Of a stretch of DNA of 64,000 bases, positions 33,910 through 40,708 are shown one piece after another. Numbering within the stretch: position 1 is the first letter of the stretch; each line of letters opens with the position of its first letter. The stretch lies in assembly GCA_016198585.1 (NCBI GenBank), contig JACQII010000011.1, positions 31,407 to 95,406 on the forward strand. The letters are read 5' to 3'. The stretch is from Candidatus Aenigmatarchaeota archaeon (GTDB lineage: Archaea; Aenigmatarchaeota; Aenigmatarchaeia; QMZP01). The position numbers were made by a program, and so were the translations under genes. Under the pieces are notes generated by a model. It was not told where the DNA came from, made no database searches, and worked only from the letters and a program-made list of their open reading frames with translations.

Positions 33910-35001
33910 TTAATGCCGCTCGATGTCCACGAGCTCCGGGTTGGCACGGAAGTGCTCGACAGCGTCCTGAATCGAGGTCTTGAGCGAGAGGCGCGGCGCG
34001 TAGCCAAGGTCGCGCTTGGCCTTGGCGTAATCGCAGATCAGGATGTCGACCTCCGCGGGCCGGAAGCGGGTCGAGTCGATGACGATCGAGGGGTTGACAC
34101 CATAGATTGCCGAAGCGACCTTCGCGAGGTTCTCGATTGTGATCCCGTAGCCGTGGCCGAGATTGTAGGGCTCGCCGCGCTTGCCTTTCTCCACCGCCAA
34201 CAGGTAGCCTTGGACCATGTCCGCGACGTGGGTGAAGTCCCGGACCGAGTCTTTCTTGCCGATCGCGATCGTGGTGCCGCCCTTGATGAGGCAGCGGGCC
34301 ACCTGGCGCGCGATGACCGAGGTGACGAACTGGAGGCCGCGGCGCGAGCCGGAATGGTTGAAGCCGCGGGTGATCACCGTCGGCATGCCATAGACCCGGT
34401 GGTAGAGGGAGCCGAGCAGGTCGGTCGCGGCTTTCGAGAGGGCATAGGGTGACATCGGCCGGAGCGGCGTGGCCTCGGTGATGGGGAGATTTGCGGCGTC
34501 GACCTGGCCATATTCCTCGGAGGAGCCGGCGATGTGGACGGCCTCGACCGGGTAGGCGGCCTTGCGCACGGCCTCGAGGAGGTTGGCCGTCCCCATGATG
34601 TTGCTGGAGTAGGTGGAGAGGGGGACCCGGAAGGAGGTGGGCACGAAGCTCTGGGCGCCGAGGTGGAAGATGACTTGTGGCTCCGCCGCGTCGAGCGCGC
34701 TCGCAAGCGAATCGATGTCCTCTAGGTCACCCTCGATGAGGCTGACCCGATCGATCGTATCCTTGAGGTTCGGGTAGGTGGCGACCGAGTGCCGGCGGAC
34801 CAAGCCATGGACTTCAGCACCATACTCGAGGAGCTTGTCGGTGAGGTGCGAGCCAACAAAACCGGAGATGCCGGTGATGAAGACCCGCTTGCCTTCCCAG
34901 AACGACCGGACAGCCAGGTCGCGGACATTCTCGGGAGGACTGAAGCGGCTAACGTAGGCCTCGAAGTTTTCCGGCGTGATGAGCAGGTCGTGCCAGTCCA
35001 T
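33910..35001 (-). CDS. gmd: GDP-mannose 4,6-dehydratase-like SDR
   Basis: 363 aa. Rossmann motif FITGISGFVGSH is at 41-52, GLVRR (66-70) is the phosphate-binding segment of GDP-sugar enzymes, and AGSSEEYG (158-165) with Y186/K190 gives the Gmd/Rmd-type catalytic centre. About 38 residues precede the fold, which is unusual for the family. The ATG at 35001 is set by TTATAAAG 26 bp upstream; an in-frame ATG at 35055 would lie upstream of that box. Neighbouring ColD-like gene suggests the product GDP-4-keto-6-deoxymannose is deoxygenated further. Rmd-type reductase activity cannot be excluded. Confidence 0.75.
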   Translation of the reverse strand: MDWHDLLITPENFEAYVSRFSPPENVRDLAVRSFWEGKRVFITGISGFVGSHLTDKLLEYGAEVHGLVRRHSVATYPNLKDTIDRVSLIEGDLEDIDSLASALDAAEPQVIFHLGAQSFVPTSFRVPLSTYSSNIMGTANLLEAVRKAAYPVEAVHIAGSSEEYGQVDAANLPITEATPLRPMSPYALSKAATDLLGSLYHRVYGMPTVITRGFNHSGSRRGLQFVTSVIARQVARCLIKGGTTIAIGKKDSVRDFTHVADMVQGYLLAVEKGKRGEPYNLGHGYGITIENLAKVASAIYGVNPSIVIDSTRFRPAEVDILICDYAKAKRDLGYAPRLSLKTSIQDAVEHFRANPELVDIERH

Positions 35002-35021
35002 AGGCTCCTTATGCGGGTTGC

Positions 35022-35030
35022 CCTTTATAA
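35022..35030 (-). promoter_or_regulatory. TATA box for the Gmd-like gene
   Basis: GATTATAAAGGG on the minus strand, centred 26 bp before the ATG at 35001, just upstream of the end of the previous gene. Confidence 0.6.
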
Positions 35031-35047
35031 TCGTTTGCCCGACCGGT

Positions 35048-36307
35048 TCAGCCACGGGCGCTGTCCGCGACGAACTCCTCGATGCAGGAGACCAGGTACT
35101 CCCGCTCCCGGTCGCCGACGCCGTGATGGTTGCCGACGAAGAACGCCCGGTCGTTGACCTGCTCGGCGACAGGCAGCGCGGGCTTCTCGTGGTCCAGCAG
35201 GCGCATCGCGGGCTGGGCGGCCATGTTCCCGGTCATGATCGGGCGGGTCTCGATCTGCTTCCCCGCGAGGAAACGGGTGAGGTCATCACGGGTGAACGGG
35301 GCAGTCTCACGGATCGTGAGCGGGTAGCCGAACCAGACATGCCGCGTCCCCGGCCGCTCTTTTGGGAGGAGGAAGAGGTCGCTGAACTGGCCGAGGCGGC
35401 GCGTCCAGAAGGCCGCGGTCTCCCGGCGCTGTTCGATGAACCGTTCCAGCTTCCCGACCTGGTGGATCCCCATCGCGCCCTGGATCTCCATGGGCCGGAG
35501 GTTGTAGCCAAAGTTGACGAAGGTGAAGCGGGGGTCGCCCTTGTGGCGGGCGGCGAGCTCGTCACGCCGGAACGATTCCCGTATCCAGCCGTGGGCGCGG
35601 AGGATCCGCGCGAGGTCCGCCAGTTCCGGATCGCTCGTGAGGGTCATCCCACCTTCGATGGTGGAGATGTGGTGCGAGAAGAAGAAGCTGAAGGCGGATA
35701 AGTGGCCGAAGCTGCCGACCCGCTTGCCCCGGACTTCGGCGCCGTGGGCCTCGCAGCAATCCTCGACCACGAAGAGGTCATGATCGCTCGCCAGGTCCAT
35801 GATCGCCTTCATGTCGCACGGATTGCCGAGCAGGTGGACGGGCATGATCGCCCGCGTCTTGGGGGTGATCTGCTCCTTGAGCTGCTCGATGTCCATGAGG
35901 TAGTCGTCGGTCACGTCGACGAAGTGCGGGACCGCACCGGCGGCGAGGATCGAGAAGACCGTGGTCGACCACGTCACGGCCGGCGTCAGGACTTCGTCTC
36001 CCGGCCGCAGCCGCCGGGGCAAGGCCGGGTTAGCCAGCGCCGAGAGCGCGACCAGGTCAGCGGACGAACCGGAGTTGACCATGACACCTTCCTTGGCGCC
36101 GACGTAGGAGGAGAAGAGTGACTCGAACTGCCGCACTTTCGCCCCCATCGTCACCTGCGTCGTGAGCAGGGAGTCCAGGGCCTCGGCAATCTCCTCCGGG
36201 CCGTAGGAGGGGACGCTCAGCGGGATGCCTGCCGTTGCGGGTGGGTGGAACGAGTGTGCGATCAGGTCCCGCAACGCGGGAGAGACAGCGTCGTGAGAGG
36301 TCGCCAT
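35048..36307 (-). CDS. ColD/E1-like PLP-dependent sugar 3-dehydrase
   Basis: 419 aa of the DegT aminotransferase fold, but the PLP-lysine position is a histidine: SFFFSHHISTIEGG (H212) aligns with SFYGNKTITCGEGG of the paralogue at 28816. PLP-binding VEDCCEAHGAE (D183) and the NSGSSADL phosphate loop are intact. A Lys-to-His change with HHIST/IEGG is the hallmark of GDP-4-keto-6-deoxy-D-mannose 3-dehydratase (ColD) and the CDP-sugar enzyme E1/RfbH, which remove the C3 hydroxyl. No CxxC-type ferredoxin motif is seen, so ColD-like rather than E1-like. It probably acts on the Gmd product made next door. Confidence 0.82.
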   Translation of the reverse strand: MATSHDAVSPALRDLIAHSFHPPATAGIPLSVPSYGPEEIAEALDSLLTTQVTMGAKVRQFESLFSSYVGAKEGVMVNSGSSADLVALSALANPALPRRLRPGDEVLTPAVTWSTTVFSILAAGAVPHFVDVTDDYLMDIEQLKEQITPKTRAIMPVHLLGNPCDMKAIMDLASDHDLFVVEDCCEAHGAEVRGKRVGSFGHLSAFSFFFSHHISTIEGGMTLTSDPELADLARILRAHGWIRESFRRDELAARHKGDPRFTFVNFGYNLRPMEIQGAMGIHQVGKLERFIEQRRETAAFWTRRLGQFSDLFLLPKERPGTRHVWFGYPLTIRETAPFTRDDLTRFLAGKQIETRPIMTGNMAAQPAMRLLDHEKPALPVAEQVNDRAFFVGNHHGVGDREREYLVSCIEEFVADSARG

Positions 36308-36312
36308 GCGTC

Positions 36313-37254
36313 TCATCTCCGCGACTTCGCTATATATAAGTTCTCCTCATTCACGGCGCGCTGCTGCTTGATCATCTCCGCGATGAGCCCGATGACGATG
36401 ATCTGGAAGCCGAAGATGATGAGGATGGCCGTGAGGATGGCCGACGGCAGGTAGGGCGTGACGAGACCGGTGGCCAGGTAGTGCGCGAGGACGCGGACGC
36501 CGAGGGCGAAACCGAGGAGGAAAAAGATCGCACCGATGAAGAGGAAGACCTTGAGCGGCCGGTAGTTGAGCGAACCTTTCAGCAGGGTCAGTCCCGCATG
36601 TTTCGCATAGGTGAAGAGGCTCGAGATCAGCCTCGACTCGCCGGCGCGCTTCTTGAACGTCGCCGGGATCTCGGTGACAGCAAGGTGGTGGGCGGCGGCC
36701 TGGAGGATGGTCTCCTGGGTGTAGGTGTAGGTGGACTGGACCTGGGTGCGGAGGGCGGCTTCCCGCGAGAATGCCCGGAACCCGGTCTGCGCATCAGAGA
36801 CCGGGACTCCAGAGACGGCGCGGACGGCGAAGGTCGCGAATCGGTTGCCGAGCCGCTTGCGGAGGGGCATGTGTTCGATGTGGCCGCGGAAGCGGGAGCC
36901 GAGGACGATGTCGGCCCTCCCGTCCAGGATCGGGGCAATCAGGTCGGGGATCTGCGCCTGGTCGTACTGGTCGTCCGCGTCCGTGTTCACGATGATGTCC
37001 GCGCCCATGGCGAGGGCCGCGTCAAGACCGCGCTGGAAGGTCGCGCCCAGGCCACGGTTCCGCGTGTTCCGGACCACCGTGACCCGGTTCCGGAGGGCGC
37101 GCTCGGCGGTCGCGTCGGTCGAACCGTCGTCGATGACCAAGACCTCGACAGAGCTGATGCGCGGGATGCGCCGGGGAACGCTCCTAATGACCTTCTCGAT
37201 GGTCTCCTCCTCGTTGTACGCCGGGATCATGACCACAAGTTTTAAAGGCTTCAT
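36313..37254 (-). CDS. GT2 family glycosyltransferase (polyprenyl-phosphate type) with two C-terminal TM helices
   Basis: 313 aa. KLVVMIPAYNEEETIEKV, VLVIDDGSTDAT, the metal-binding NTDADDQYD and GSRFRG are the DPM1/GtrB-like signature. Two hydrophobic helices at about 233-295 anchor it, as in bactoprenol glucosyltransferases. Likely makes a polyprenyl-phosphate-linked sugar. The start overlaps a promoter region shared with the divergent phosphosugar transferase gene; the stop reaches into the first codons of the ColD-like gene. Confidence 0.85.
   Translation of the reverse strand: MKPLKLVVMIPAYNEEETIEKVIRSVPRRIPRISSVEVLVIDDGSTDATAERALRNRVTVVRNTRNRGLGATFQRGLDAALAMGADIIVNTDADDQYDQAQIPDLIAPILDGRADIVLGSRFRGHIEHMPLRKRLGNRFATFAVRAVSGVPVSDAQTGFRAFSREAALRTQVQSTYTYTQETILQAAAHHLAVTEIPATFKKRAGESRLISSLFTYAKHAGLTLLKGSLNYRPLKVFLFIGAIFFLLGFALGVRVLAHYLATGLVTPYLPSAILTAILIIFGFQIIVIGLIAEMIKQQRAVNEENLYIAKSRR
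36330..36338 (-). promoter_or_regulatory. TATA box for the ColD-like gene
   Basis: TTATATATAG on the minus strand is centred 27 bp before the ATG at 36307, favouring that start over 36316. Confidence 0.65.
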
Positions 37255-37273
37255 GTGAATGATAACCAGGTCG

Positions 37274-37283
37274 TATATAAATT
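37274..37283. promoter_or_regulatory. TATA element between divergent glycan genes
   Basis: TATATAAATT is centred 24 bp from the minus-strand ATG at 37254 and 17 bp from the plus-strand ATG at 37295. It suits the minus-strand gene; no better box for the plus-strand gene is visible. Confidence 0.5.
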
Positions 37284-37294
37284 GACGAGGCCGT

Positions 37295-38308
37295 ATGCTC
37301 TGGATCCTGGTTGTCTTCGCGTTTTCATTCCTCACCGCGCTCGCCATCACCCCGCGGTTCATGGTTTTCTTGAGGGGGTCAAATATTGTCGGAATCGACC
37401 AGCAGAAGAAGGGCCGGCCGCTCCTGCCGAGCTCGGGCGGGCTGCCCGTCGCCTTCGGCCTGCTCGCCGGCATCATGCTCGCGATCGCTGCTGACACTTT
37501 CATCCAGCCGGGCCGGCTCAACCTGACCGCGCTGCTCGCCGCGTCGTCGACCATCCTTATCGTCACTCTGGTCGGCGTGCTCGACGACCTGAACATCCGG
37601 ACGACCCAGAGTGTCGCGCGGACCGGCACGAAGGAGTATCGGATCGGGCTGCGGCAGTGGGTCAAGCCGGTGATGAGTCTTGCCGGCGCGGTCCCGCTAA
37701 TGGCGATCTCGGCGGGCGCGAGCGACCTTGCCCTCCCGTTCACTGGCGTGATCGATGTGGGCATCCTCTACCCGCTGCTGCTCGTCCCGCTTGCGGTGGT
37801 GGTGGTCAGCAACGTCAACAACATGCTGGCCGGCATGAATGGCCTCGAGGCCGGGCTGGGATTCGTCGCGAGCCTCGCGCTCGGCGTCTACCTGCTGCAG
37901 GTGGGCCGCCTCGAGGGTGCGATCATTTCCCTGACCCTGGCGGCTGCACTGCTCGCCTTCCTGAAGTTCAACTGGTTCCCCGCCAAGATCCTCCCGGGGG
38001 ATTCGCTGACTTACCTCATCGGTGCGACTTTCGTGACTGCGGTGATCATCGGCAATGCCGAGAAGTTCGGCATCTTCATCTACATCCCGTGGATTGTCGA
38101 GGCGTTCCTGAAACTCCGCGGCCGGTTCGCGGTCTCCAGCCTCGGCATCCTGCAGAAGGACGGGCGCCTCGGACCGCGGTACCCGCGCATCTCCTCGCTG
38201 ACCCACGTGTTCCTGCGGACGGGTTCGTTCACCGAGCGCCAGATCACGCTCGGACTGATCGGCATCGAGGTCGTCATCGTCCTGATCGGCTTCCTGATCT
38301 TCTCGTAA
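37295..38308 (+). CDS. GT4/MraY-WecA family polyprenyl-phosphate phosphosugar transferase
   Basis: 337 aa with about ten TM helices. VGVLDDLNIRT carries the conserved DD, NVNNMLAGMNGLEAGLG the NxxN and DG-like region (here NG), and PAKILPGDSLTYLIG the GD motif of the eukaryotic/archaeal UDP-GlcNAc:dolichyl-phosphate branch (Alg7/AglH). It would transfer a HexNAc-1-phosphate from UDP-sugar to the lipid carrier, the first step of glycan assembly. A stand-alone gene that ends the glycan locus. Confidence 0.85.
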   Translation: MLWILVVFAFSFLTALAITPRFMVFLRGSNIVGIDQQKKGRPLLPSSGGLPVAFGLLAGIMLAIAADTFIQPGRLNLTALLAASSTILIVTLVGVLDDLNIRTTQSVARTGTKEYRIGLRQWVKPVMSLAGAVPLMAISAGASDLALPFTGVIDVGILYPLLLVPLAVVVVSNVNNMLAGMNGLEAGLGFVASLALGVYLLQVGRLEGAIISLTLAAALLAFLKFNWFPAKILPGDSLTYLIGATFVTAVIIGNAEKFGIFIYIPWIVEAFLKLRGRFAVSSLGILQKDGRLGPRYPRISSLTHVFLRTGSFTERQITLGLIGIEVVIVLIGFLIFS

Positions 38309-38347
38309 ACTGCGTAAGAACGTGGCGACTGCCACTAACCTGAGAAT

Positions 38348-38674
38348 TTACCCGTACTCGCGCCAGGAATGGCGGCACTTCGTGCACCGCAGGAACAGGG
38401 TCGGCGCTTCGTCGGCAGACCTGGTCTGCTGCATCCACCAGACTGCCTCGGTGTGCGAGCATTTGGGGCATTCGGCCCGCGTCTTCGGGAGGGCTTCCTG
38501 ATTCTTCTCCACGATCACGATGTCGGTCTCGAGGGGCCTCTTCTTGACGCTCTCCTCGATTTCCAACGGCTTGTACTTCTTGAGCGTGAAGTCACAGCTC
38601 CGGCAGGCAAGGAATATCCTCTTCTTCTCTTCCTTCGCAACCATGATCGACCCGCACTTCTTGCAGAAATCCAT
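38348..38674 (-). CDS. tfs: Transcription factor S (TFS/RPA12-like)
   Basis: 108 aa. An N-terminal zinc ribbon (CKKCGSIM..CRSC) and a C-terminal zinc ribbon (CPKCSHTEAVWW..CTKCRHSW) surround the QTRSADEAPT loop. The acidic D-E pair of that loop stimulates RNA cleavage by backtracked RNA polymerase. Length is normal for archaeal TFS. It follows the signal peptidase gene by 3 bp and is probably co-transcribed with it. Confidence 0.92.
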   Translation of the reverse strand: MDFCKKCGSIMVAKEEKKRIFLACRSCDFTLKKYKPLEIEESVKKRPLETDIVIVEKNQEALPKTRAECPKCSHTEAVWWMQQTRSADEAPTLFLRCTKCRHSWREYG

Positions 38675-38677
38675 GCG

Positions 38678-39163
38678 CTATCTCCTCCTCAGTCCAGTAA
38701 TGGCCAGGTACACGAAAATGACGACCACAGCGATCCATATGGCGTTCGGTAATATAAATTCAGTGATGCCGATCTTGATCCACCCAAGGTAGGGGACGAT
38801 GAGGATGACCTTCCCGTGGACCGCAGACGGCGGAATGTGCTTCTCGAAGGGCAGCTGATTGGCGTTCGCGTCGCCCTTGGTTTGGTAGGAGCCGTCGGTG
38901 TTGATCGCGACGACGCGGTGGACCACCGGCGTCGTGTCCGGGCTGGGGGAGAAGACGATGATGTCGGTGAGGGTGTAGTTCGGCTTCCCCTGTAGGATCA
39001 GGATGTCGCCCTTGGCGAAGGTGGGCTTCATGGAATCGGATTCCACCGCCACGATCGGCAAGTCAGTCCCGAGGAGGGCTCCAAGGCCGGCGTTGATGCC
39101 GACCGCGAGCAGGACACCCAGGATGACGTAGGCGATCGTCGAGTACGGCTCTTTCAATTTCAT
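38678..39163 (-). CDS. Signal peptidase I (archaeal/ER type)
   Basis: 161 aa. A first TM helix is followed by VESDSMKPTFAKGD with the catalytic Ser, and VVHRVVAI with His replacing the bacterial Lys; TKGDANAN is the third conserved box. A C-terminal TM helix ends in LRRR. This is the SEC11-like family that cleaves secretory signal peptides on the outer membrane face. The ATG at 39163 fits the TATA box better than the GTG at 39169. Confidence 0.88.
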   Translation of the reverse strand: MKLKEPYSTIAYVILGVLLAVGINAGLGALLGTDLPIVAVESDSMKPTFAKGDILILQGKPNYTLTDIIVFSPSPDTTPVVHRVVAINTDGSYQTKGDANANQLPFEKHIPPSAVHGKVILIVPYLGWIKIGITEFILPNAIWIAVVVIFVYLAITGLRRR

Positions 39164-39182
39164 AACCACACCTGGGCGATGA

Positions 39183-39190
39183 ACTTAAAT
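39183..39190 (-). promoter_or_regulatory. TATA box for signal peptidase-TFS operon
   Basis: ATTTAAGT on the minus strand, centred 24 bp before the ATG at 39163. Confidence 0.5.
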
Positions 39191-39205
39191 CTTCGGTCCG
39201 CAGGC

Positions 39206-39550
39206 TTATAAGCCGCGTGGCCGCGACTTCCCCCGCGACTTCTCGATGTCCTTCACGACCTCGCGTTCCAGATTACGCAGGGCGCCCCGGACGGCTCCGG
39301 CGATATCCCAGGCGTAGTCGTGGGAAAAGTAAGACCCGCGCTCGGTCATCATCCGGACCTTGACCGAGTACTTCACCCGCTTACCCTCCTCGTGGTGGCG
39401 GTCGAGATGCACCATGAGGTGGTTGATCAGTATGCGCCGCGAAAGCTTCGCCAGCTCATTGCGGATTTGCTTGTCGACGATCATGGTGTTGAAGGGGTCT
39501 TCCTTCTTCTCGCCGGTTAAGGCCTTGTGGCCGGAGATGGTGATGTCCAT
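39206..39550 (-). CDS. Probable ribosome-associated HPF/RaiA-like protein
   Basis: 114 aa. The pattern MDITISGHKAL, then VKVRMMTERGSYFSHDYAWDIAGAVRGALRNLEREVVKDIEK, resembles the alpha/beta fold of hibernation-promoting factors, in which a DLYAAIDxAVDKLERQL-type helix is typical. The C-terminus is basic. In archaea such proteins would bind the small ribosomal subunit; the neighbouring rps17e gene fits. The family call is by fold-like pattern only. A CATATAAAG box is 24 bp upstream. Confidence 0.6.
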   Translation of the reverse strand: MDITISGHKALTGEKKEDPFNTMIVDKQIRNELAKLSRRILINHLMVHLDRHHEEGKRVKYSVKVRMMTERGSYFSHDYAWDIAGAVRGALRNLEREVVKDIEKSRGKSRPRGL

Positions 39551-39570
39551 ATCCAGTCTTGCCGCGCGAT

Positions 39571-39599
39571 CATATAAAGAACCGACACAGCTATTTAAA
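39571..39599. promoter_or_regulatory. Divergent TATA boxes for HPF-like gene and rps17e
   Basis: CATATAAAG (39571-39579) serves the minus-strand gene at 39550. CTATTTAAAA (39591-39600) is centred about 33 bp before the rps17e ATG, leaving a leader of about 7 nt. Confidence 0.6.
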
Positions 39600-39615
39600 A
39601 GGGAGCGCCATCAGT

Positions 39616-39630
39616 ATAGGGTGACCCTAT
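39616..39630. repeat. Palindrome ATAGGG-TGA-CCCTAT over the rps17e start
   Basis: Six-base arms with a 3-nt spacer end on the first two bases of the start codon. It could be an operator or a short hairpin at the mRNA 5' end; with only a 7-nt leader predicted, most of the palindrome would be in the transcript only if initiation is upstream. Confidence 0.55.
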
Positions 39631-39826
39631 GGGCCGTGTGAAGAATATCGCGATCAAGACCCTCGGCGACAGCCTCCTTGCCGAGCACTCGTTCACGGAG
39701 AGCTTCGAGAAGAACAAGAAAATCCTGGGGGATGTCAAGCCCATCACCTCGAAGCGGATCCGGAACATCCTCGCCGGCTACCTCACCACCAAGGTGAAAC
39801 AGAGCAAGCGAGCCCCCGCAGCGTGA
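39629..39826 (+). CDS. rps17e: Ribosomal protein S17e (eS17)
   Basis: 65 aa. MGRVKNIAIKTLGDSLL, FEKNKKIL and SKRIRNILAGYLTTKVK match archaeal S17e from end to end, at normal length. Component of the 30S subunit. The start codon lies in the right arm of a palindrome, ATAGGG-TGA-CCCTAT (39616-39630). Confidence 0.95.
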   Translation: MGRVKNIAIKTLGDSLLAEHSFTESFEKNKKILGDVKPITSKRIRNILAGYLTTKVKQSKRAPAA

Positions 39827-39883
39827 GCGGCCGCTGCGCATCATCTTGTTTCCTTTTCGCGGCTCCTCTCCACAGCCGCGTCG

Positions 39884-40423
39884 TCAGGGTTTGATGCGGA
39901 TGGCCTCAAGGTAGGTGACGTCGCCCTCGTTGTCCACGATGGCCCAGAGCATCCGCGCGCGGATCGAATGGGCCAGCCGGACAGCCCGAGACAGTTCCTG
40001 GAACGAGCAGGTCCCGTCCTCGGGAAGCGCGTAGACGATCCACTTCGTGTGCTCTGACGGGGCCTTCGGGCCGCGCTTCACGCCAACGCCGCGCTGGTAG
40101 ACGCGGAAGTCGCAGCCGAACTTGAAGCCGGTCTTCACCACGAGCCCACGGTCCCGCAGGTCGCGGTAAACCAGGTATTTCTCGTGGATGCGCCGGTCGA
40201 TCTTCAGGCCGGCGGCCATCAGCTTCGCGAAGGGGTGGCGCACCTTTCCCCGGCTGACGATGATCTTCCCCCTCTCCACGAGATAGAGGGACTCGATCAA
40301 GCCGAGCTCAAGCCGGCCGTTCCGCTCCTTTCCGTAGTTGCGCTCCGCCAGAGGTTCGAAACGCCGCGCGACGACCACCTTGGACGTCAGCAGCGAGGCC
40401 GCCAGAGGCCGTTCCGTTGCCAT
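39884..40423 (-). CDS. endA: tRNA-splicing endonuclease
   Basis: 179 aa, the size of the single-domain homotetrameric archaeal enzyme. IESLYLVERGKI in the N-terminal domain and the nuclease region DFRVYQRG (Y109), SEHTKW (H125) and RLAHSIRARMLWAIVDNEGDV are clear family features. It cuts bulge-helix-bulge motifs in precursor tRNAs. The Lys usually found in the last motif (VRKK-type) is absent; the sequence is IRARM. The ATG lies one base beyond the 3' end of an intron-bearing tRNA-Phe gene on the same strand, so it is probably co-transcribed with that tRNA. Confidence 0.9.
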   Translation of the reverse strand: MATERPLAASLLTSKVVVARRFEPLAERNYGKERNGRLELGLIESLYLVERGKIIVSRGKVRHPFAKLMAAGLKIDRRIHEKYLVYRDLRDRGLVVKTGFKFGCDFRVYQRGVGVKRGPKAPSEHTKWIVYALPEDGTCSFQELSRAVRLAHSIRARMLWAIVDNEGDVTYLEAIRIKP

Positions 40424-40424
40424 A

Positions 40425-40522
40425 TGAGGCAGGGGAGAATCGAACTCCCAACACCACGATCTTCAGTCTCACCGGGCCATATGTCATGGTCCACGTGTGC
40501 TCTCCCATTGAGCTACTGCCCC
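40425..40522 (-). tRNA. trnF(GAA): tRNA-Phe (GAA) with intron
   Basis: 98-nt gene on the minus strand. Acceptor GGGGCAG pairs with CTGCCTC (one G-U), discriminator A. D-arm GCTC/GAGC, T-arm GGGAG-TTCGATT-CTCCC. After removing 26 nt, the anticodon arm is CACGA-CTGAAGA-TCGTG, a perfect 5-bp stem with the archaeal Phe loop CUGAAGA. CCA is not encoded. A CTTAAATT box is centred 27 bp upstream of the 5' end. Confidence 0.92.
40468..40493 (-). other. Intron in tRNA-Phe at non-canonical position 30/31
   Basis: 26 nt inserted within the anticodon stem (between tRNA positions 30 and 31, or 29 and 30, since a G repeats at both ends). The usual archaeal site is 37/38. Inside it GGACCAU can pair with AUGGCCC around a 5-nt loop, with one A-C mismatch. 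Exon CAC can pair with intron GUG, giving a relaxed bulge-helix-bulge shape for EndA. Confidence 0.85.
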
Positions 40523-40544
40523 GTGCTAAAGGTAGGACCGCGTG

Positions 40545-40552
40545 CTTAAATT
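40545..40552 (-). promoter_or_regulatory. TATA box for tRNA-Phe and probably endA
   Basis: AATTTAAG on the minus strand, centred 27 bp from the tRNA 5' end. No separate box for endA is possible inside the tRNA without disrupting it. Confidence 0.55.
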
Positions 40553-40578
40553 GGCGGCCCTTCCCTGTCCTGCACGAG

Positions 40579-40651
40579 CGCCTCGGGTAGGGCTCGAACC
40601 TACGACCCACAGGTTAACAGCCTGTTGCTCTACCTGCTGAGCTACCGAGGC
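40579..40651 (-). tRNA. trnN(GUU): tRNA-Asn (GTT)
   Basis: 73 nt, no intron. Acceptor GCCTCGG/CCGAGGC, discriminator G, D-arm GCTC/GAGC, anticodon arm ACAGG-CTGTTAA-CCTGT with anticodon GTT, and T-arm GTAGG-TTCGAGC-CCTAC. All stems pair perfectly. TTTATATT on the plus strand is 27 bp beyond the 5' end. Confidence 0.95.
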
Positions 40652-40674
40652 ACGGTATACAATTCGACGCCGCC

Positions 40675-40682
40675 TTTATATT
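40675..40682 (-). promoter_or_regulatory. TATA box for tRNA-Asn
   Basis: AATATAAA on the minus strand, centred 27 bp upstream of the tRNA 5' end. Confidence 0.6.
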
Positions 40683-40708
40683 CGCCCGCGCGCAACTCCC
40701 GCTTGGAT

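Noticed and set aside
40468..40493. Anticodon CAT or GTG inside the unspliced tRNA, suggesting tRNA-Met or tRNA-His
   Set aside because: Only removal of the 26-nt segment gives a complete anticodon stem with U33, and the loop CUGAAGA is that of tRNA-Phe.
40308..40610. 100-codon frame across tRNA-Phe
   Set aside because: It runs through a perfectly folding tRNA and the endA start; not a gene.
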